Shown: positions 20,605 through 30,091, numbered from the stretch's first letter. The stretch: 64,000 bases of DNA from Sulfurospirillum barnesii SES-3 (GCF_000265295.1 NC_018002.1:1116001-1180000); one strand, 5' to 3'. The notes: generated from the sequence alone by a model not told the origin. Numbers and translations are program-made.

Positions 20605-21162
20605 ATGCGAAGACAATTACGTTTTGTAGGTGTGGGTGGCCAAGGGGTTATTTTAGCAGGTGAGATTTTAGCCGTTGCGAAGATTAAACAAGGTGGGTAT
20701 GGTGTGAAAGCCTCAACGTACACTTCTCAAGTAAGGGGAGGTCCTACCAAGGTTGATATTTTACTCGATGAGAGTGAAATATTATTTCCCTATGCGAATG
20801 AGGGTGAAATTGAGTTTATGATAGCCACGGCACAAGTGAGTTTTAACCAATTTAAAGAGGGTGTGAAAGAAGGTGGTATCATCGTCGTGGAGCCCAATCT
20901 TGTTAAACCCAGTGAGGACGATCGCAAAAAGTGGAAGATTATTGAAATTCCTCTCATTACCATCGCCAAAGAAGAGGTAGGAAATGTCATCACCCAATCA
21001 GTTGTTGCCCTTTCCATTACGGTTGAAATGACACAGGTGCTTCCACATGAACTCGTTCGTGAAGTCATGCTCTCAAAAGTACCTGAGAAAGTACATCCTG
21101 CCAATAATAAGGCTTATGAATTGGGCGTTAAATACGCTAAAGAAGCACTCAAAACGCTTTAA
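20605..21162 (+). CDS. oorC: 2-Oxoglutarate:acceptor oxidoreductase gamma subunit
   Basis: The CoA-associated gamma subunit. It starts at ATG 20605 (the TTG one codon earlier is less likely), with AAGGAG upstream, giving RQLRFVGVGGQGVILAGEIL. It also shows VRGGPTKVDILL, typical of the family; total 185 residues. It is the last gene of the oor cluster. A 34-bp hairpin built from two TTACATGTAA copies follows and separates it from a convergent chemoreceptor gene. Confidence 0.95.
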   Translation: MRRQLRFVGVGGQGVILAGEILAVAKIKQGGYGVKASTYTSQVRGGPTKVDILLDESEILFPYANEGEIEFMIATAQVSFNQFKEGVKEGGIIVVEPNLVKPSEDDRKKWKIIEIPLITIAKEEVGNVITQSVVALSITVEMTQVLPHELVREVMLSKVPEKVHPANNKAYELGVKYAKEALKTL

Positions 21163-21168
21163 AAAGAG

Positions 21169-21202
21169 TTTACATGTAAAGAAATTTTTCTTTACATGTA
21201 AA
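21169..21202. terminator. Bidirectional hairpin made of two inverted palindrome copies
   Basis: Arms 21169-21184 (TTTACATGTAAAGAAA) and 21187-21202 are perfect reverse complements over 16 bp with a 2-bp centre. Each arm contains one TTACATGTAA. The structure fills the gap between convergent oorC and a chemoreceptor gene, as expected for a terminator acting on both strands. Confidence 0.75.
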
Positions 21203-21212
21203 GGATTATATT

Positions 21213-22820
21213 TTATTGAAACTGAGAGAGTTTTATATTGAGATTTTCTGCTAATTTTGACAGATGATCAGCAGCGGCGGCAATTTCTTCTACACTTCTT
21301 GCATTTTCTGAGGTAATGGTATTAATATTTGTCACTAAATCGACAATTTTATCGGTATCTTTGGCTATTTTTGTGGAGTTATTGGCACTAATACTAACGG
21401 ATTGAACACTCTCATCCATCACCGTTGTTGTTTCAATAATGGTCTCTTCCACCGTGGTTGAAACCCCCGCAAGGCGTCTAATATTTTGTGCATTTTTACT
21501 CATTTTATCAGATGAATTGACAATGGATTGAACAATGATATTAATCGTCGCATTAATCTCAATAAGGGAAGATTGGGTACGCTCTGCTAGTTTTCGCACT
21601 TCATCGGCAACCACCGCAAAGCCACGCCCGTGTTCTCCTGCTCGTGCGGCTTCAATGGCGGCATTCAGCGCTAAAAGATTGGTCTGATCGGCAATATCTG
21701 AAATCACCGTTAAAATTTGCTTCACTTGTTCTGCATCTTTGCTCATCTGCTCTAACTGCCCTGCTAATAGCGTCTCCTCTTCGCTAGCAAGTTCGACTTC
21801 ATCTTTAAGCTTAATGACTTCATTTTTAGCTGATTCTAGTTTATTCCCTGCAATACCAATGCTCTTTTTCATCTCCTCAGAAAGCAGTGCGGTTTCTTGT
21901 ACAAACTTTTTAATAGAGACAATCTCTTCAATCGTATTGTTGACAATGACCGTACTGTTTTCTGCATTGCGTCCTATTTGCATACTGGTGGTACCTAGTT
22001 CATGTGAAACAGAAGCATTTTCAGCTGAGGAGCGTTTCACATCTTCTATAATTCCTTCTAAGGCAGAGACCAAGTCATTAAAGCTATTGACAATCTCTTG
22101 AATTTCGTTTTTTTTACCATAGTGAATGCGAAATTTTAAATCTTTATGCGTGACAAAACCAATAATGCTATCATGAATCAGTGAAACACCGTGCATAATA
22201 TTTTTTCGAATCATAAAGCTTAAAATTAGAATCACAATAGCAACCAAAAGGGATAACGCAATCATGATAAATGTAGCACTGTTTTTTTCATTAACGGCAT
22301 CTATAGCATCTTCTTGTGCTAATTTTTGGTTGTATTGCATATGTTCATCTGTGGTATTCATTAACGTACGTGGAATATTTGCTGTTTCTTCAAGAAATTT
22401 ATTCAGCTCATCTTTTTTGCCTTCATTGGAGAGTGCAAAAACCTTTGCTACAAGATTGGTGTATTTTTGGAAATACTCTTGTTCTTTTGCATGCAAGGCT
22501 TTATCCTTATCATCGACTAAAAAGCGTTCGTAATGTTTATTGGCTTGTTCAAACTCATTTTTGTACTTAGAAAAGGTCTCTTCAAGGGCTTTTTTGGTTT
22601 TAAGATCTTCTGCTAGTATATGTTGAAGTCCTGTAAGGCGCATGCGATACATGGCTTGTTGTAAATCACTAAGCAGTAAAATACTGGGTAAAGAATTGAC
22701 ATTACATGTATTGGTTTGTGTATAGACCTGCTCCATTTTTGTAAAACCTATGCTAAAGACAGCTAAAATTCCCAAAATCGCAATGCTTAGCATTGTAATC
22801 AATTGTTTCGAAATACTCAT
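21213..22820 (-). CDS. Methyl-accepting chemotaxis protein with 4-helix-bundle-type sensor
   Basis: A 535-residue transducer. Topology: a membrane helix at about residues 8-28, a periplasmic helical sensor of ~150 residues consistent with a 4HB_MCP bundle ([19 protein letters not shown]), a second membrane helix near 185-205, a HAMP linker and a cytoplasmic coiled-coil. The signalling tip is conserved ([20 protein letters not shown], then [19 protein letters not shown]). It would relay ligand binding to CheA/CheW. It is a single gene with its own upstream region, convergent with oorC. The ligand is unknown. Confidence 0.93.
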   Translation of the reverse strand: MSISKQLITMLSIAILGILAVFSIGFTKMEQVYTQTNTCNVNSLPSILLLSDLQQAMYRMRLTGLQHILAEDLKTKKALEETFSKYKNEFEQANKHYERFLVDDKDKALHAKEQEYFQKYTNLVAKVFALSNEGKKDELNKFLEETANIPRTLMNTTDEHMQYNQKLAQEDAIDAVNEKNSATFIMIALSLLVAIVILILSFMIRKNIMHGVSLIHDSIIGFVTHKDLKFRIHYGKKNEIQEIVNSFNDLVSALEGIIEDVKRSSAENASVSHELGTTSMQIGRNAENSTVIVNNTIEEIVSIKKFVQETALLSEEMKKSIGIAGNKLESAKNEVIKLKDEVELASEEETLLAGQLEQMSKDAEQVKQILTVISDIADQTNLLALNAAIEAARAGEHGRGFAVVADEVRKLAERTQSSLIEINATINIIVQSIVNSSDKMSKNAQNIRRLAGVSTTVEETIIETTTVMDESVQSVSISANNSTKIAKDTDKIVDLVTNINTITSENARSVEEIAAAADHLSKLAENLNIKLSQFQ

Positions 22821-22932
22821 ACTTTTCTCCTTCCTAATAATATATAGTACTTAGTAATGTTATCACTAAATATTCGAAAAAAAAAGCGCAAAAAGTCGTT
22901 TTTATAAACAAAAAGATGGAGAAAGAAGAACC

Positions 22933-23823
22933 TTAGTGAAAAAGACCCAACCGAAATGCTTTGGGCGTCATTGTATGATACGATTTAAAAAAGCGTGAAA
23001 ACTCAGAAGGTGTTTGAAATCCAAGCATAGAAGCAATGGCTGCAATGGATAAATTGGTATATTCTAGCAAATAAAGTGCCTCTTTAAAAAGGCGATGATG
23101 AATGCACGAGAGGGCATTTTTACCCAAAGTCTCTTTGATGGTTTCGCCCAAATGTTTGGATGAGATATGAAGCAATTGTGCATAGTCTGATACTTTTTTA
23201 TACTCTAAAAAGTGTTTTTCAATCAGTTCTAAATAGCAATGCGTAATGTGTTGTGCACGTGATGTAAAGACAATAGCCGTTTTTTGTGCCATTTTTTCAC
23301 GTTTTAAAAGCATAAGCAGTTTTAAAATAATGAGGCGTATGAGTAAATGATGCCCTTCTTGTTTTTCATGCAATTCGGTATTAATATCCATATATAAATT
23401 AAGAATACGTGTATACATAGAGGTAGAAAGATGCACGGGGCTTAGATTATTATGGTGATAATCAAAGAGCTGTTGAATTGTTGGGCTAATGTGATGTTCT
23501 TGATACGCCTTAATATAAGATTCACTAAAGAGTAAAATGTAAATTTCTGTTGTTTCTGTAATGTTTTCAAAAGAGTAGATGGTATTGGGGGGAATGAGTT
23601 GTAAGGTATGTTTTGTAATTGTGTAGGTGTAGTGATTAAGGTGGCGTATAAGTTCACCATCAAGGCACAAAAGTAGGGCATAAAAGTCAAATTTTAGTGC
23701 GGTCTTTTTTTGTAAATTGACATCTTTTTCTAAAATGGCAACGCCATCGATGTCTACATTGTCACGATGCAAATCAAGACCAAATTTTGGATGTTTCATA
23801 AACGAGTATTGGTAGATTTTCAT
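22933..23823 (-). CDS. AraC-family transcriptional regulator
   Basis: A DNA-binding regulator with an N-terminal cupin-like sensing half (about residues 15-150) and a C-terminal pair of helix-turn-helix motifs. The second recognition region is LSIAAIASMLGFQTPSEFSRFFKSYHTMTPKAFR (about residues 245-280), the standard AraC/XylS signature. The start was set at ATG 23823 (MKIYQYSFMKHPKF), because the 17 extra residues of the longer reading are not family-like. It is divergent from fumC, 174 bp away, and could regulate fumC or itself. The effector is unknown. Confidence 0.87.
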   Translation of the reverse strand: MKIYQYSFMKHPKFGLDLHRDNVDIDGVAILEKDVNLQKKTALKFDFYALLLCLDGELIRHLNHYTYTITKHTLQLIPPNTIYSFENITETTEIYILLFSESYIKAYQEHHISPTIQQLFDYHHNNLSPVHLSTSMYTRILNLYMDINTELHEKQEGHHLLIRLIILKLLMLLKREKMAQKTAIVFTSRAQHITHCYLELIEKHFLEYKKVSDYAQLLHISSKHLGETIKETLGKNALSCIHHRLFKEALYLLEYTNLSIAAIASMLGFQTPSEFSRFFKSYHTMTPKAFRLGLFH

Positions 23824-23945
23824 AGCATCTTTTAAGCTTAGTAATATCATAAGGATAGCTCCAAAACTATACAAAAGTACGGATAGTATACCCCATCGTT
23901 TCTAAAAATATAAAAATTATTTTTTTCTGAAAATGTTTATCAAAA

Positions 23946-23951
23946 TATAAT
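23946..23951 (+). promoter_or_regulatory. Putative -10 element of fumC
   Basis: A perfect TATAAT lies 47 bp before the fumC ATG in an AT-rich divergent region shared with the AraC regulator. A strong AAAGGAG site sits before the ATG. Confidence 0.4.
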
Positions 23952-23997
23952 CTTTATTGTACGATACTATGATTATTTTTTCATCAAAGGAGTTTTC

Positions 23998-25389
23998 ATG
24001 GAGTATCGCATTGAAAAAGATACGATGGGTGAGATTAAAGTTCCTAATGAGCGTTATTGGGGAGCACAAAGCGAGCGTAGTTTGGAGAATTTTCGCATAG
24101 GGACGGAGAAAATGCCTCATGAATTGATTCGTGCGTTTGCTTATTTGAAGCGTTCTCTTGCAACGGTCAATCAGAACCTAGGCAAGCTTGATGCCAAAAA
24201 AGCCGAAGCGATTATTCAGGCGTGCGATGAGATTTTAGCAGGGAAGTTTGATGAAGAGTTTCCTTTAGCCATTTGGCAAACAGGCAGTGGTACTCAAACC
24301 AACATGAACCTTAATGAAGTCATCGCCAATCGTGCGACGGAGATTTTAGGTGGGGATTTTCGCAAGGAAAAACTCGTGCACCCAAATGACCATGTCAATA
24401 TGTCTCAAAGCTCTAACGACACCTTTCCCACAGCGATGCATATTGCCAGTGTCATAGAAGTGGAAGAGAAACTTTTGCCATCCTTAGCCAAATTGCAAGC
24501 GGTGTTGGAGGAAAAAGAAAAAGCGTTTGCCTCCATCATCAAAATAGGGCGAACCCACCTTCAAGATGCCACACCTCTGACCTTAGGACAAGAGTTTAGC
24601 GGGTATAAAAGTATGCTAGAACACAGTGCCTCGCATATTCGCCTTGCATTAGAGTCTTTGCGAGAACTTGCCATTGGTGGAACGGCGGTGGGAACGGGTA
24701 TTAATGCCCATCCAAAACTAGGTGAAATGGTTAGTGTGGAGCTTTCAAAACTGACACAAAAGCAGTTTGTCTCCGCCCCCAATAAATTTCATGCGCTCAC
24801 CTCACACGATGCCCTTGTGTTTGCCAGTGGAGCAAACAAAGGTTTGTCCGCCAATTTAATGAAAATCGCCAATGATATTCGTTGGCTCGCCTCAGGGCCT
24901 AGGTGTGGCATAGGGGAGCTCAGTATTCCTGAAAATGAGCCAGGCAGTTCCATTATGCCAGGTAAAGTCAATCCCACGCAAGCCGAAGCCGTGACGATGG
25001 TGACATGCCAAGTCTTTGGAGCAGACGCTGCTATTGCGTTTGGGGCAAGTCAGGGTAATTTTGAGCTGAATGTCTTTAAGCCTGTCATCATCTACAATTT
25101 CTTACAGCAAGTGAGGCTCTTAAGCGATGTGATGGATTCGTTTCGCATTCATTGTGCGCAAGGAATTGAAGCCAACACGGAAAAACTCACGCATAACCTC
25201 AATAATTCACTGATGCTCGTCACCGCCCTCAATCCTTACATTGGCTATGAAAATGCGGCGAAAGTGGCAAAATTGGCGCATAAAGAGGGTTTAAGCCTCA
25301 AAGAGGCGTGCGTGAAGTTGGAACTTTTAAGTGAAAGTGATTTTGATAAGTACGTTATTCCATCCGAGATGATTCACCCAAAAGCCTAA
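23998..25389 (+). CDS. fumC: Class II fumarase FumC
   Basis: Iron-independent hydration of fumarate to malate. The 463-residue protein begins [24 protein letters not shown]. It carries the superfamily signature [13 protein letters not shown], with [29 protein letters not shown] and [17 protein letters not shown]. The ribosome binding site AAAGGAG precedes the ATG. It complements mdh, sucCD and oor in the TCA cycle 2.8 kb upstream. A weak hairpin and a palindrome copy separate it from the convergent tex. Confidence 0.97.
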   Translation: MEYRIEKDTMGEIKVPNERYWGAQSERSLENFRIGTEKMPHELIRAFAYLKRSLATVNQNLGKLDAKKAEAIIQACDEILAGKFDEEFPLAIWQTGSGTQTNMNLNEVIANRATEILGGDFRKEKLVHPNDHVNMSQSSNDTFPTAMHIASVIEVEEKLLPSLAKLQAVLEEKEKAFASIIKIGRTHLQDATPLTLGQEFSGYKSMLEHSASHIRLALESLRELAIGGTAVGTGINAHPKLGEMVSVELSKLTQKQFVSAPNKFHALTSHDALVFASGANKGLSANLMKIANDIRWLASGPRCGIGELSIPENEPGSSIMPGKVNPTQAEAVTMVTCQVFGADAAIAFGASQGNFELNVFKPVIIYNFLQQVRLLSDVMDSFRIHCAQGIEANTEKLTHNLNNSLMLVTALNPYIGYENAAKVAKLAHKEGLSLKEACVKLELLSESDFDKYVIPSEMIHPKA

Positions 25390-25395
25390 AAAAAG

Positions 25396-25416
25396 GAAGC
25401 GATAAAGCGTCGCTTC
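25396..25416. terminator. Weak hairpin between fumC and tex
   Basis: The 7-bp arms GAAGCGA (25396-25402) and TCGCTTC (25410-25416), with a 7-nt loop, are followed by TTCTTT and a TTACATGTAA copy. It lies between two convergent genes and is probably a modest terminator. Confidence 0.5.
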
Positions 25417-25420
25417 TTCT

Positions 25421-25430
25421 TTACATGTAA
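25421..25430. repeat. TTACATGTAA palindrome copy between fumC and tex
   Basis: Located between convergent stop codons (25389 and 25433), directly after the fumC hairpin. Confidence 0.8.
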
Positions 25431-25432
25431 GC

Positions 25433-27547
25433 CTAATTCTCTTTGAGGCTTAGGCTTACCTTGCCTTTTTCTTTATCGACTTCCAACACACGAATGCGCA
25501 TGAGTTGCTGATTGATGCTTAAGACTTCCAAAGGATGGGCGATGCGTTTATCACTCATCTGCGAGATGTGAATCAGCCCATCGTTTTTAAGTCCAATGTC
25601 CACAAACGCTCCAAAATCGGCGATATTTCGCACTACGCCTGAGACGATAGAGCCTTCGCTAAGTTCGTTAATATCTGTCAAATCCGAGCGAAAGGCAATG
25701 GGAGGCAACTCTTCTCTAGGATCAAACCCCGGTTTTAAAAGCTCAGCCACAATGTCTTGAAGCGTGACTTCTCCGATGCCTTGCTCTTTTGCTAAAGCGA
25801 TAATTTGCTCCTTAGAAAGTGTCGCCAAATCAGAACGTGCTAAAAGTTTTTGTGCTATGGCGTAACTCTCAGGATGAACACCCGTGTTGTCAAGCACGCT
25901 TTTGCCCTCACGAATGCGGAAAAATCCCGCACATTGTTCGTAGGCTTTCGCACCCAAACCCTTTACATGTAAAAGCTCCGACTTGCTTTTAAACGCTCCT
26001 TTGCTTTCACGATGCTCAACAATTGCTTTGGCAAGCTTTGCGCCCACACCTGCCACATACGAAAGCAAAGAAATGGACGCACTGTTGGGATCAACCCCGA
26101 TGCGGTTTACCAAATCTTCGATGACTTCATTCAGTTTTTTCTCCAACTGTTTTTGGTCGACATCGTGTTGGTATTGACCTATTCCTAGCGATTTTGGGTC
26201 GATTTTCACCAGTGCTGCCATAGGATCACGCAGACGTTGTGCGATGGAAATAGCCCCACGGATGGTCACGTCAAGGTTCGGGTACTCCTCTGTGGCAATT
26301 TTTGAAGCCGAATAGATGGAAGCACCCGCTTCAGAAACCACCGTGTAGGCAAGACTCAATCCTTCTTCACGGTTTAAACGTGCAAAAAACTCTTGGCTCT
26401 CACGAGAGCCCGTACCATTGCCAATCGCCACGGCGGTGATGTGGTATTTTTGCGTAAACTCTTTAATGACTTTAGCGGATTTTTCATAGTCACTTTGGGG
26501 CGGTGTTGGGTAGATAACCGCATGCGTGATATACGTGCCATGCTCATCCACGACAGCCAGTTTGCACCCCGTGCGATACGCTGGGTCAACGCCTAAAATC
26601 ACACGCTTAGTAACGGGTGGTGTGTTAAGCAGTTGAGAGAGATTTTTCCCAAAGGTCGCAATCGCCTGTGTATCGGCTCTTTCTTTGACAATGACATGAA
26701 TTTCACGCTCTAATGAAGGAAACAAAAGTCGTTTAAACCCATCCAAATAGGCTTCCAAAAGATAGCTTTTGGAACTTTTAGCATTGCGTGGTATGCGGTA
26801 ACGATCAACAGCACTTTCCACTCGTTCCATCTCGTGCAGTATCTTTACATGTAACTCTTTTTCGCTCACACCACGCATCATCGCAAGGTAGCGGTGGGAG
26901 GGAATGGAGGCGATGCGCTCACTTTTTCCTGCCAATTTGGCGTAAAGTCCATCAGGCTTGAGCGTTTTGGTTGCTTTGATCTCAAATGAGGCGTAATCAT
27001 GCAGTTGCGCCCTCCAATACTCTCGCTCTTTCGCATCATCACTGTAACGCTCTGCAATAATATCTTGCGCCCCTGCAATCGCCTCTTTGACACTCCCCCT
27101 TTTCTCATTCACAAAACCCTGCGCCTTTTTCTCAAACGCTTCTATTTCAAGTTCGGCACGCTCTAAAATGTCCGCCAAAGGCGTCAAACCTGCCGCAATC
27201 GCAAGAGCCGCACGGGTGTTTTTCTTCTCTTTAAAAGGTCGGTAGATGTCTTCTAGGACTTGAAGTGTTTGCGCTTTTTCCACCGCACTTTTCACCTCAT
27301 CGCTCAACCGAGCTTTCTCCGCAATCAACCGCAAAATCTCCTCTTTGCGCTCATGGAGTTTCTTCGCATAGGCATAAATGTTCTCAAACACACGAAGCTG
27401 CTCATCACTCGCCCCACCCGTCATCTCCTTGCGGTAACGGGCAATAAAAGGAATGGTTGAGCCCTCTTCTAACAGTTTTAAAATGTTGATGATATTTTCT
27501 TTGGCAATGCCTGTTTTTTGGACTAAAATGGGAATAAGTGGATTCAT
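25433..27547 (-). CDS. tex: Tex-family S1 RNA-binding protein
   Basis: A 704-residue homologue of Tex (YhgF), an RNA-binding factor linked to transcription and toxin expression. Domains run in order: helical Tex N-terminal region (ENIINILKLLEEGSTIPFIARYRKEMTG), YqgF RNase-H-like domain (RVILGVDPAYRTGCKLAVVD), helix-hairpin-helix region (LSYVAGVGAKLAKAIVEHR) and a C-terminal S1 domain (GSIVSGVVRNIADFGAFVDIG). The length is slightly below the E. coli protein's. Two palindrome copies lie inside (25963-25972 and 26845-26854), both read as LHVK. It is divergent from the Fic antitoxin gene. Confidence 0.95.
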   Translation of the reverse strand: MNPLIPILVQKTGIAKENIINILKLLEEGSTIPFIARYRKEMTGGASDEQLRVFENIYAYAKKLHERKEEILRLIAEKARLSDEVKSAVEKAQTLQVLEDIYRPFKEKKNTRAALAIAAGLTPLADILERAELEIEAFEKKAQGFVNEKRGSVKEAIAGAQDIIAERYSDDAKEREYWRAQLHDYASFEIKATKTLKPDGLYAKLAGKSERIASIPSHRYLAMMRGVSEKELHVKILHEMERVESAVDRYRIPRNAKSSKSYLLEAYLDGFKRLLFPSLEREIHVIVKERADTQAIATFGKNLSQLLNTPPVTKRVILGVDPAYRTGCKLAVVDEHGTYITHAVIYPTPPQSDYEKSAKVIKEFTQKYHITAVAIGNGTGSRESQEFFARLNREEGLSLAYTVVSEAGASIYSASKIATEEYPNLDVTIRGAISIAQRLRDPMAALVKIDPKSLGIGQYQHDVDQKQLEKKLNEVIEDLVNRIGVDPNSASISLLSYVAGVGAKLAKAIVEHRESKGAFKSKSELLHVKGLGAKAYEQCAGFFRIREGKSVLDNTGVHPESYAIAQKLLARSDLATLSKEQIIALAKEQGIGEVTLQDIVAELLKPGFDPREELPPIAFRSDLTDINELSEGSIVSGVVRNIADFGAFVDIGLKNDGLIHISQMSDKRIAHPLEVLSINQQLMRIRVLEVDKEKGKVSLSLKEN

Positions 27548-27565
27548 AAAATTAAATTCCTTGCT

Positions 27566-27575
27566 TTACATGTAA
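27566..27575. repeat. TTACATGTAA palindrome copy upstream of tex
   Basis: Located in the divergent region between tex and the Fic antitoxin gene, 18 bp from the tex start codon. It marks the left edge of the 27.6-30.1 kb accessory block. Confidence 0.8.
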
Positions 27576-27667
27576 AGATTTTTGGAGGAGGTATTGTAAC
27601 GAAATTTGTCTCTATATATTTAAAAATTTGATACAATTAGACATCTGTAAAACAAAGGTAACGGGTT

Positions 27668-27814
27668 ATGAAATCACGCGAAATTTCAAAAGAAACGATC
27701 AAAAAAGTTGTTTCAATCTCCCAAAGTATAGAAGGCTACAAGCCTGCATCTAAACTTTTGCAACAACAAGCTAAAGAGATTATGGCAAAGTACAATGTCA
27801 AAATATCGGCTTGA
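27668..27814 (+). CDS. Class I Fic antitoxin (VbhA/YhfG-like), 48 residues
   Basis: A small gene directly upstream of and overlapping fic by 20 bp. The 48-residue product starts MKSREISKETIKKVV and contains SQSIEG (residues 18-23). This fits the (S/T)xxxE(G/N) inhibitory motif, whose glutamate blocks ATP gamma-phosphate binding in class I Fic modules. The size, position and overlap are exactly those of VbhA-type antitoxins. AAAGG lies upstream (around 27654). The rest of the protein is charged and helical. The call rests on the motif plus the neighbouring fic gene. Confidence 0.75.
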   Translation: MKSREISKETIKKVVSISQSIEGYKPASKLLQQQAKEIMAKYNVKISA

Positions 27815-28403
27815 TGAGAGTCCTATCTACATTGAAGGAACGGATGTTCCTAAAAACAAACTAGGCATTGCTGATGCAGATATTATCCACGAAATAGAAA
27901 ACAATCTTCTCTTTCAAGCCTACGAAAAATTTCCCTCCCAAATCACTGAAAAAACACTCTTCGATGAAACCTATTTCATCAATCTTCACAAAAAAACATT
28001 TGAGTCTTTGTACGATTTTGCAGGAGTGTATCGCACGGTCAATATGAGCAAAGGCGACTCACAATTTTGCCTAGCATAGTACCTTCCAAGCGAGTCTACA
28101 AGAATCTTTACCGAACTCAAAAAGGACGCTTATCTTCTTACATGTAAAGATAAAAAAGAATTTGCAAAAAAACTGGCATACTACAAAAGTGAGCTGATAG
28201 CCTTGCATCCTTTTTATGAACTAAACGGTCGAATACTCCGCCTTTTCATCGATATGCTTTGCCTTTACAATGGTTATAATTTTATTGATTATTCCATGAC
28301 TATTGAAAATAATGCCTATATCGAAGCATCAATTTTGTGTGTGCAATATGCTGACAGTTCTAAGATGGAAGAGATTATTGAAAATGGATTAACAAAAAGT
28401 TAA
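27795..28403 (+). pseudogene. Fic-family AMP transferase interrupted by an in-frame amber codon
   Basis: A Fic-domain toxin reading frame of ~200 residues with a single in-frame TAG at 28077-28079. The frame continues without shift to the TAA at 28403. Before the stop: MSKYRLDESPIYIEGTDV, LHKKTFESLYDFAGVYR and the flap-like SKGDSQFCLA. After it: YLPSESTRIF and the active-site loop HPFYELNGRILR. The loop keeps the catalytic His, acidic residue, Asn and Arg of HxFx(D/E)xNxRxxR, with Leu replacing the usual Gly. A CAG-to-TAG change would explain the break. A palindrome copy at 28138-28147 encodes TCK. It is probably an inactivated toxin beside an intact antitoxin; sequencing error or suppression remain possible. 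Confidence 0.8.
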
Positions 28404-28464
28404 AAGTTTAGCTCGGACTCCTATCTTTGATTTAATTTATCAACAAAGAAAATAAATATTTTTC

Positions 28465-29322
28465 TTAATATTCAAAACTCATTGACCACTGAATACCAGT
28501 TAATTCTTTAAAAACTTTCATTTGCATTAATCCATAAAAAGTTCTATATTCTTGAAGATTTGAATACTGCTCCATCAATAAATTGAATGAACGATTATAC
28601 TCATTGCTTTCTCTCATAACTTCATTGACTGTTGATGTAAATGAAGTTAATTTGTCAAAACTAAAATCTTGACCATCTATATTGTTTAAAGTTTTTAGTA
28701 AATCAACATTTTCAATTTTTTCTGGTTGACTAAATGCTTTTGAGATTGTTCCCGCTTGAACAAATGTATTTTTATGATGCCCTGACAAGTTTGACACTTT
28801 TTGAAAGTTTGTTTTTTCAATTATCTGTTTTTTCATACTTGCTTCTACTAATTCTTCCACATTTTTAATAGCAGGTGCAGCATATAAAACCAATGCTTGT
28901 TGTCCAAACTGACCTTCAAGATGCTCAAGTAATTTTTGCTGTTTTGGATATATTTCATATCTAAAATATGGTTGTTTCCAATGACTCCATTGTCCGCTCG
29001 AAGGTAATATCAAATATTCAGATCTTTTGTACTGAAATAATAAGTTGGTTTTTATTTTTGGTATATTGTGAATACTTGCTTTTGTATGATACTCCATCTC
29101 CTGTGCAATATCCTGTAAATTTCTACCTCTGTAAGGTGGCTGAAACCAAAACCAAGGATAACCGAACATCTTCCATAGTTGCCTATTTTTTGAATATGCT
29201 ACAGAATCTGCACCTATGACTCCTTCTTGTGTCTGACCAAGAGGGAAATAGACAGAACTTAAATTACCCAATTCTGCATTAAAATAATTTTCAAATGTTT
29301 TTTCTTCATACGATGTATTCAT
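28465..29322 (-). CDS. Unknown protein, possible PD-(D/E)XK-like nuclease
   Basis: A 285-residue soluble protein that I do not recognise by name. The start was set at MNTSYEEKTFENYF (29322); a longer reading adds seven residues. The N-terminal third has an arrangement consistent with a restriction-endonuclease-like core. There are glutamates at 17 and 33 (AELG, QEGVIG), an Asp at 39 in GADSVAYS, and Q97-x-K99 in LLFQYKRSEYL. The middle is rich in aromatic residues (YPWFWFQPPYRG), and the C-terminal half looks helical. It sits between a Fic module and a HepT/MntA module on AT-rich DNA, which suggests a defence or accessory role. No function is established. Confidence 0.45.
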   Translation of the reverse strand: MNTSYEEKTFENYFNAELGNLSSVYFPLGQTQEGVIGADSVAYSKNRQLWKMFGYPWFWFQPPYRGRNLQDIAQEMEYHTKASIHNIPKIKTNLLFQYKRSEYLILPSSGQWSHWKQPYFRYEIYPKQQKLLEHLEGQFGQQALVLYAAPAIKNVEELVEASMKKQIIEKTNFQKVSNLSGHHKNTFVQAGTISKAFSQPEKIENVDLLKTLNNIDGQDFSFDKLTSFTSTVNEVMRESNEYNRSFNLLMEQYSNLQEYRTFYGLMQMKVFKELTGIQWSMSFEY

Positions 29323-29453
29323 TGTTTTCCTTCGATAATACATTTATCAAACCCAAACTGTTAGTTAAACAGAAGAGCTTTTTTGTCATCACTAAGCTTC
29401 AAAAAGCAGTTGATAACAAAAAACAAAAAGGATCGGAACTAAATTTTTAACTT

Positions 29454-29801
29454 TTATCTTGCCACCAACTCTTTTTTCATCACCTCTATTTGAACTTTAA
29501 GCGTTGGAAACTGCTCAGTAATCACTTTCCAAACAATCTCTTCATCGATTTCAAAGTACCAATGAATGAGCTTATCACGCATTTTTGCCATGAGTGACCA
29601 AGGAATTTGGAGGTATTTGGAGGCTATTTCATCGGGGATTTGTTTGGTGGCTTCACCGATAACTTCTATTTCACGAACACAAGCGCTTACTGTTTTATCA
29701 TCAGCCTTGAAGCGTTCAAAGTCATAGCCAGCGGTGAATGTTTCTATCTTGTGAATGCTTTTGAGAATATCATCAAGGTATAAAATATAATTGCGTTTCA
29801 T
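29454..29801 (-). CDS. hepT: HepT-like RNase toxin (DUF86)
   Basis: The toxin of a HepT/MntA type VII toxin-antitoxin pair: a small all-helical HEPN-domain ribonuclease. The 115-residue protein contains the HEPN active-site motif RX4HXY as RDKLIHWY. It also shows the family segments LDDILKSIHKIETF and REIEVIGEATKQIP. Its start overlaps the end of the upstream antitoxin gene by 4 bp (ATGA). The active-site residues are all present, so the toxin is probably functional when not AMPylated. Confidence 0.88.
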   Translation of the reverse strand: MKRNYILYLDDILKSIHKIETFTAGYDFERFKADDKTVSACVREIEVIGEATKQIPDEIASKYLQIPWSLMAKMRDKLIHWYFEIDEEIVWKVITEQFPTLKVQIEVMKKELVAR

Positions 29802-30091
29802 ACCGCAATCGCTTCTTGGAGAATGGTTTGGGAGAGTTCAGCTCTTAGTTTTCGTTTGGGCACCAAATCAACATTTTTACCCAGTGCACTTTTTAGTTTC
29901 TCTTCGAGTTCGATAAAAGTCAATAAATCAGGAGTTTGCGAAAAATCGACGAGTACATCAATATCGCTTTTTTCTGTCGCCTCGCCTCTTGCCATTGAAC
30001 CAAAAAGAGCAAGTGATGTGATATGATAGTTGGGTGCAAGTTGAGCTTTTAAGACAGATAATTTTTGCAAAATTAGCTCTTTTTCACTCAT
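29798..30091 (-). CDS. mntA: MntA-like minimal nucleotidyltransferase antitoxin
   Basis: The antitoxin partner of HepT, which inactivates the toxin by transferring AMP to the tyrosine of its RX4HXY motif. The 97-residue protein has the nucleotidyltransferase signature GSX10DXD (GSMARGEATEKSDID) and continues VLVDFSQTPDLLTFIELEEKL. It is the first gene of the pair, and hepT overlaps its stop by 4 bp. A palindrome copy lies 67 bp upstream. Confidence 0.88.
   Translation of the reverse strand: MSEKELILQKLSVLKAQLAPNYHITSLALFGSMARGEATEKSDIDVLVDFSQTPDLLTFIELEEKLKSALGKNVDLVPKRKLRAELSQTILQEAIAV

Noticed and set aside
26374-27108. Several open frames antisense or out of frame within tex
   Set aside because: They have no ribosome binding sites or recognisable protein features and follow the codon pattern of tex.
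28077-28079. Programmed read-through (pyrrolysine or other recoding) at the fic amber codon
   Set aside because: No pyl genes or stimulatory structure are seen in the window, and a CAG-to-TAG point change is simpler.
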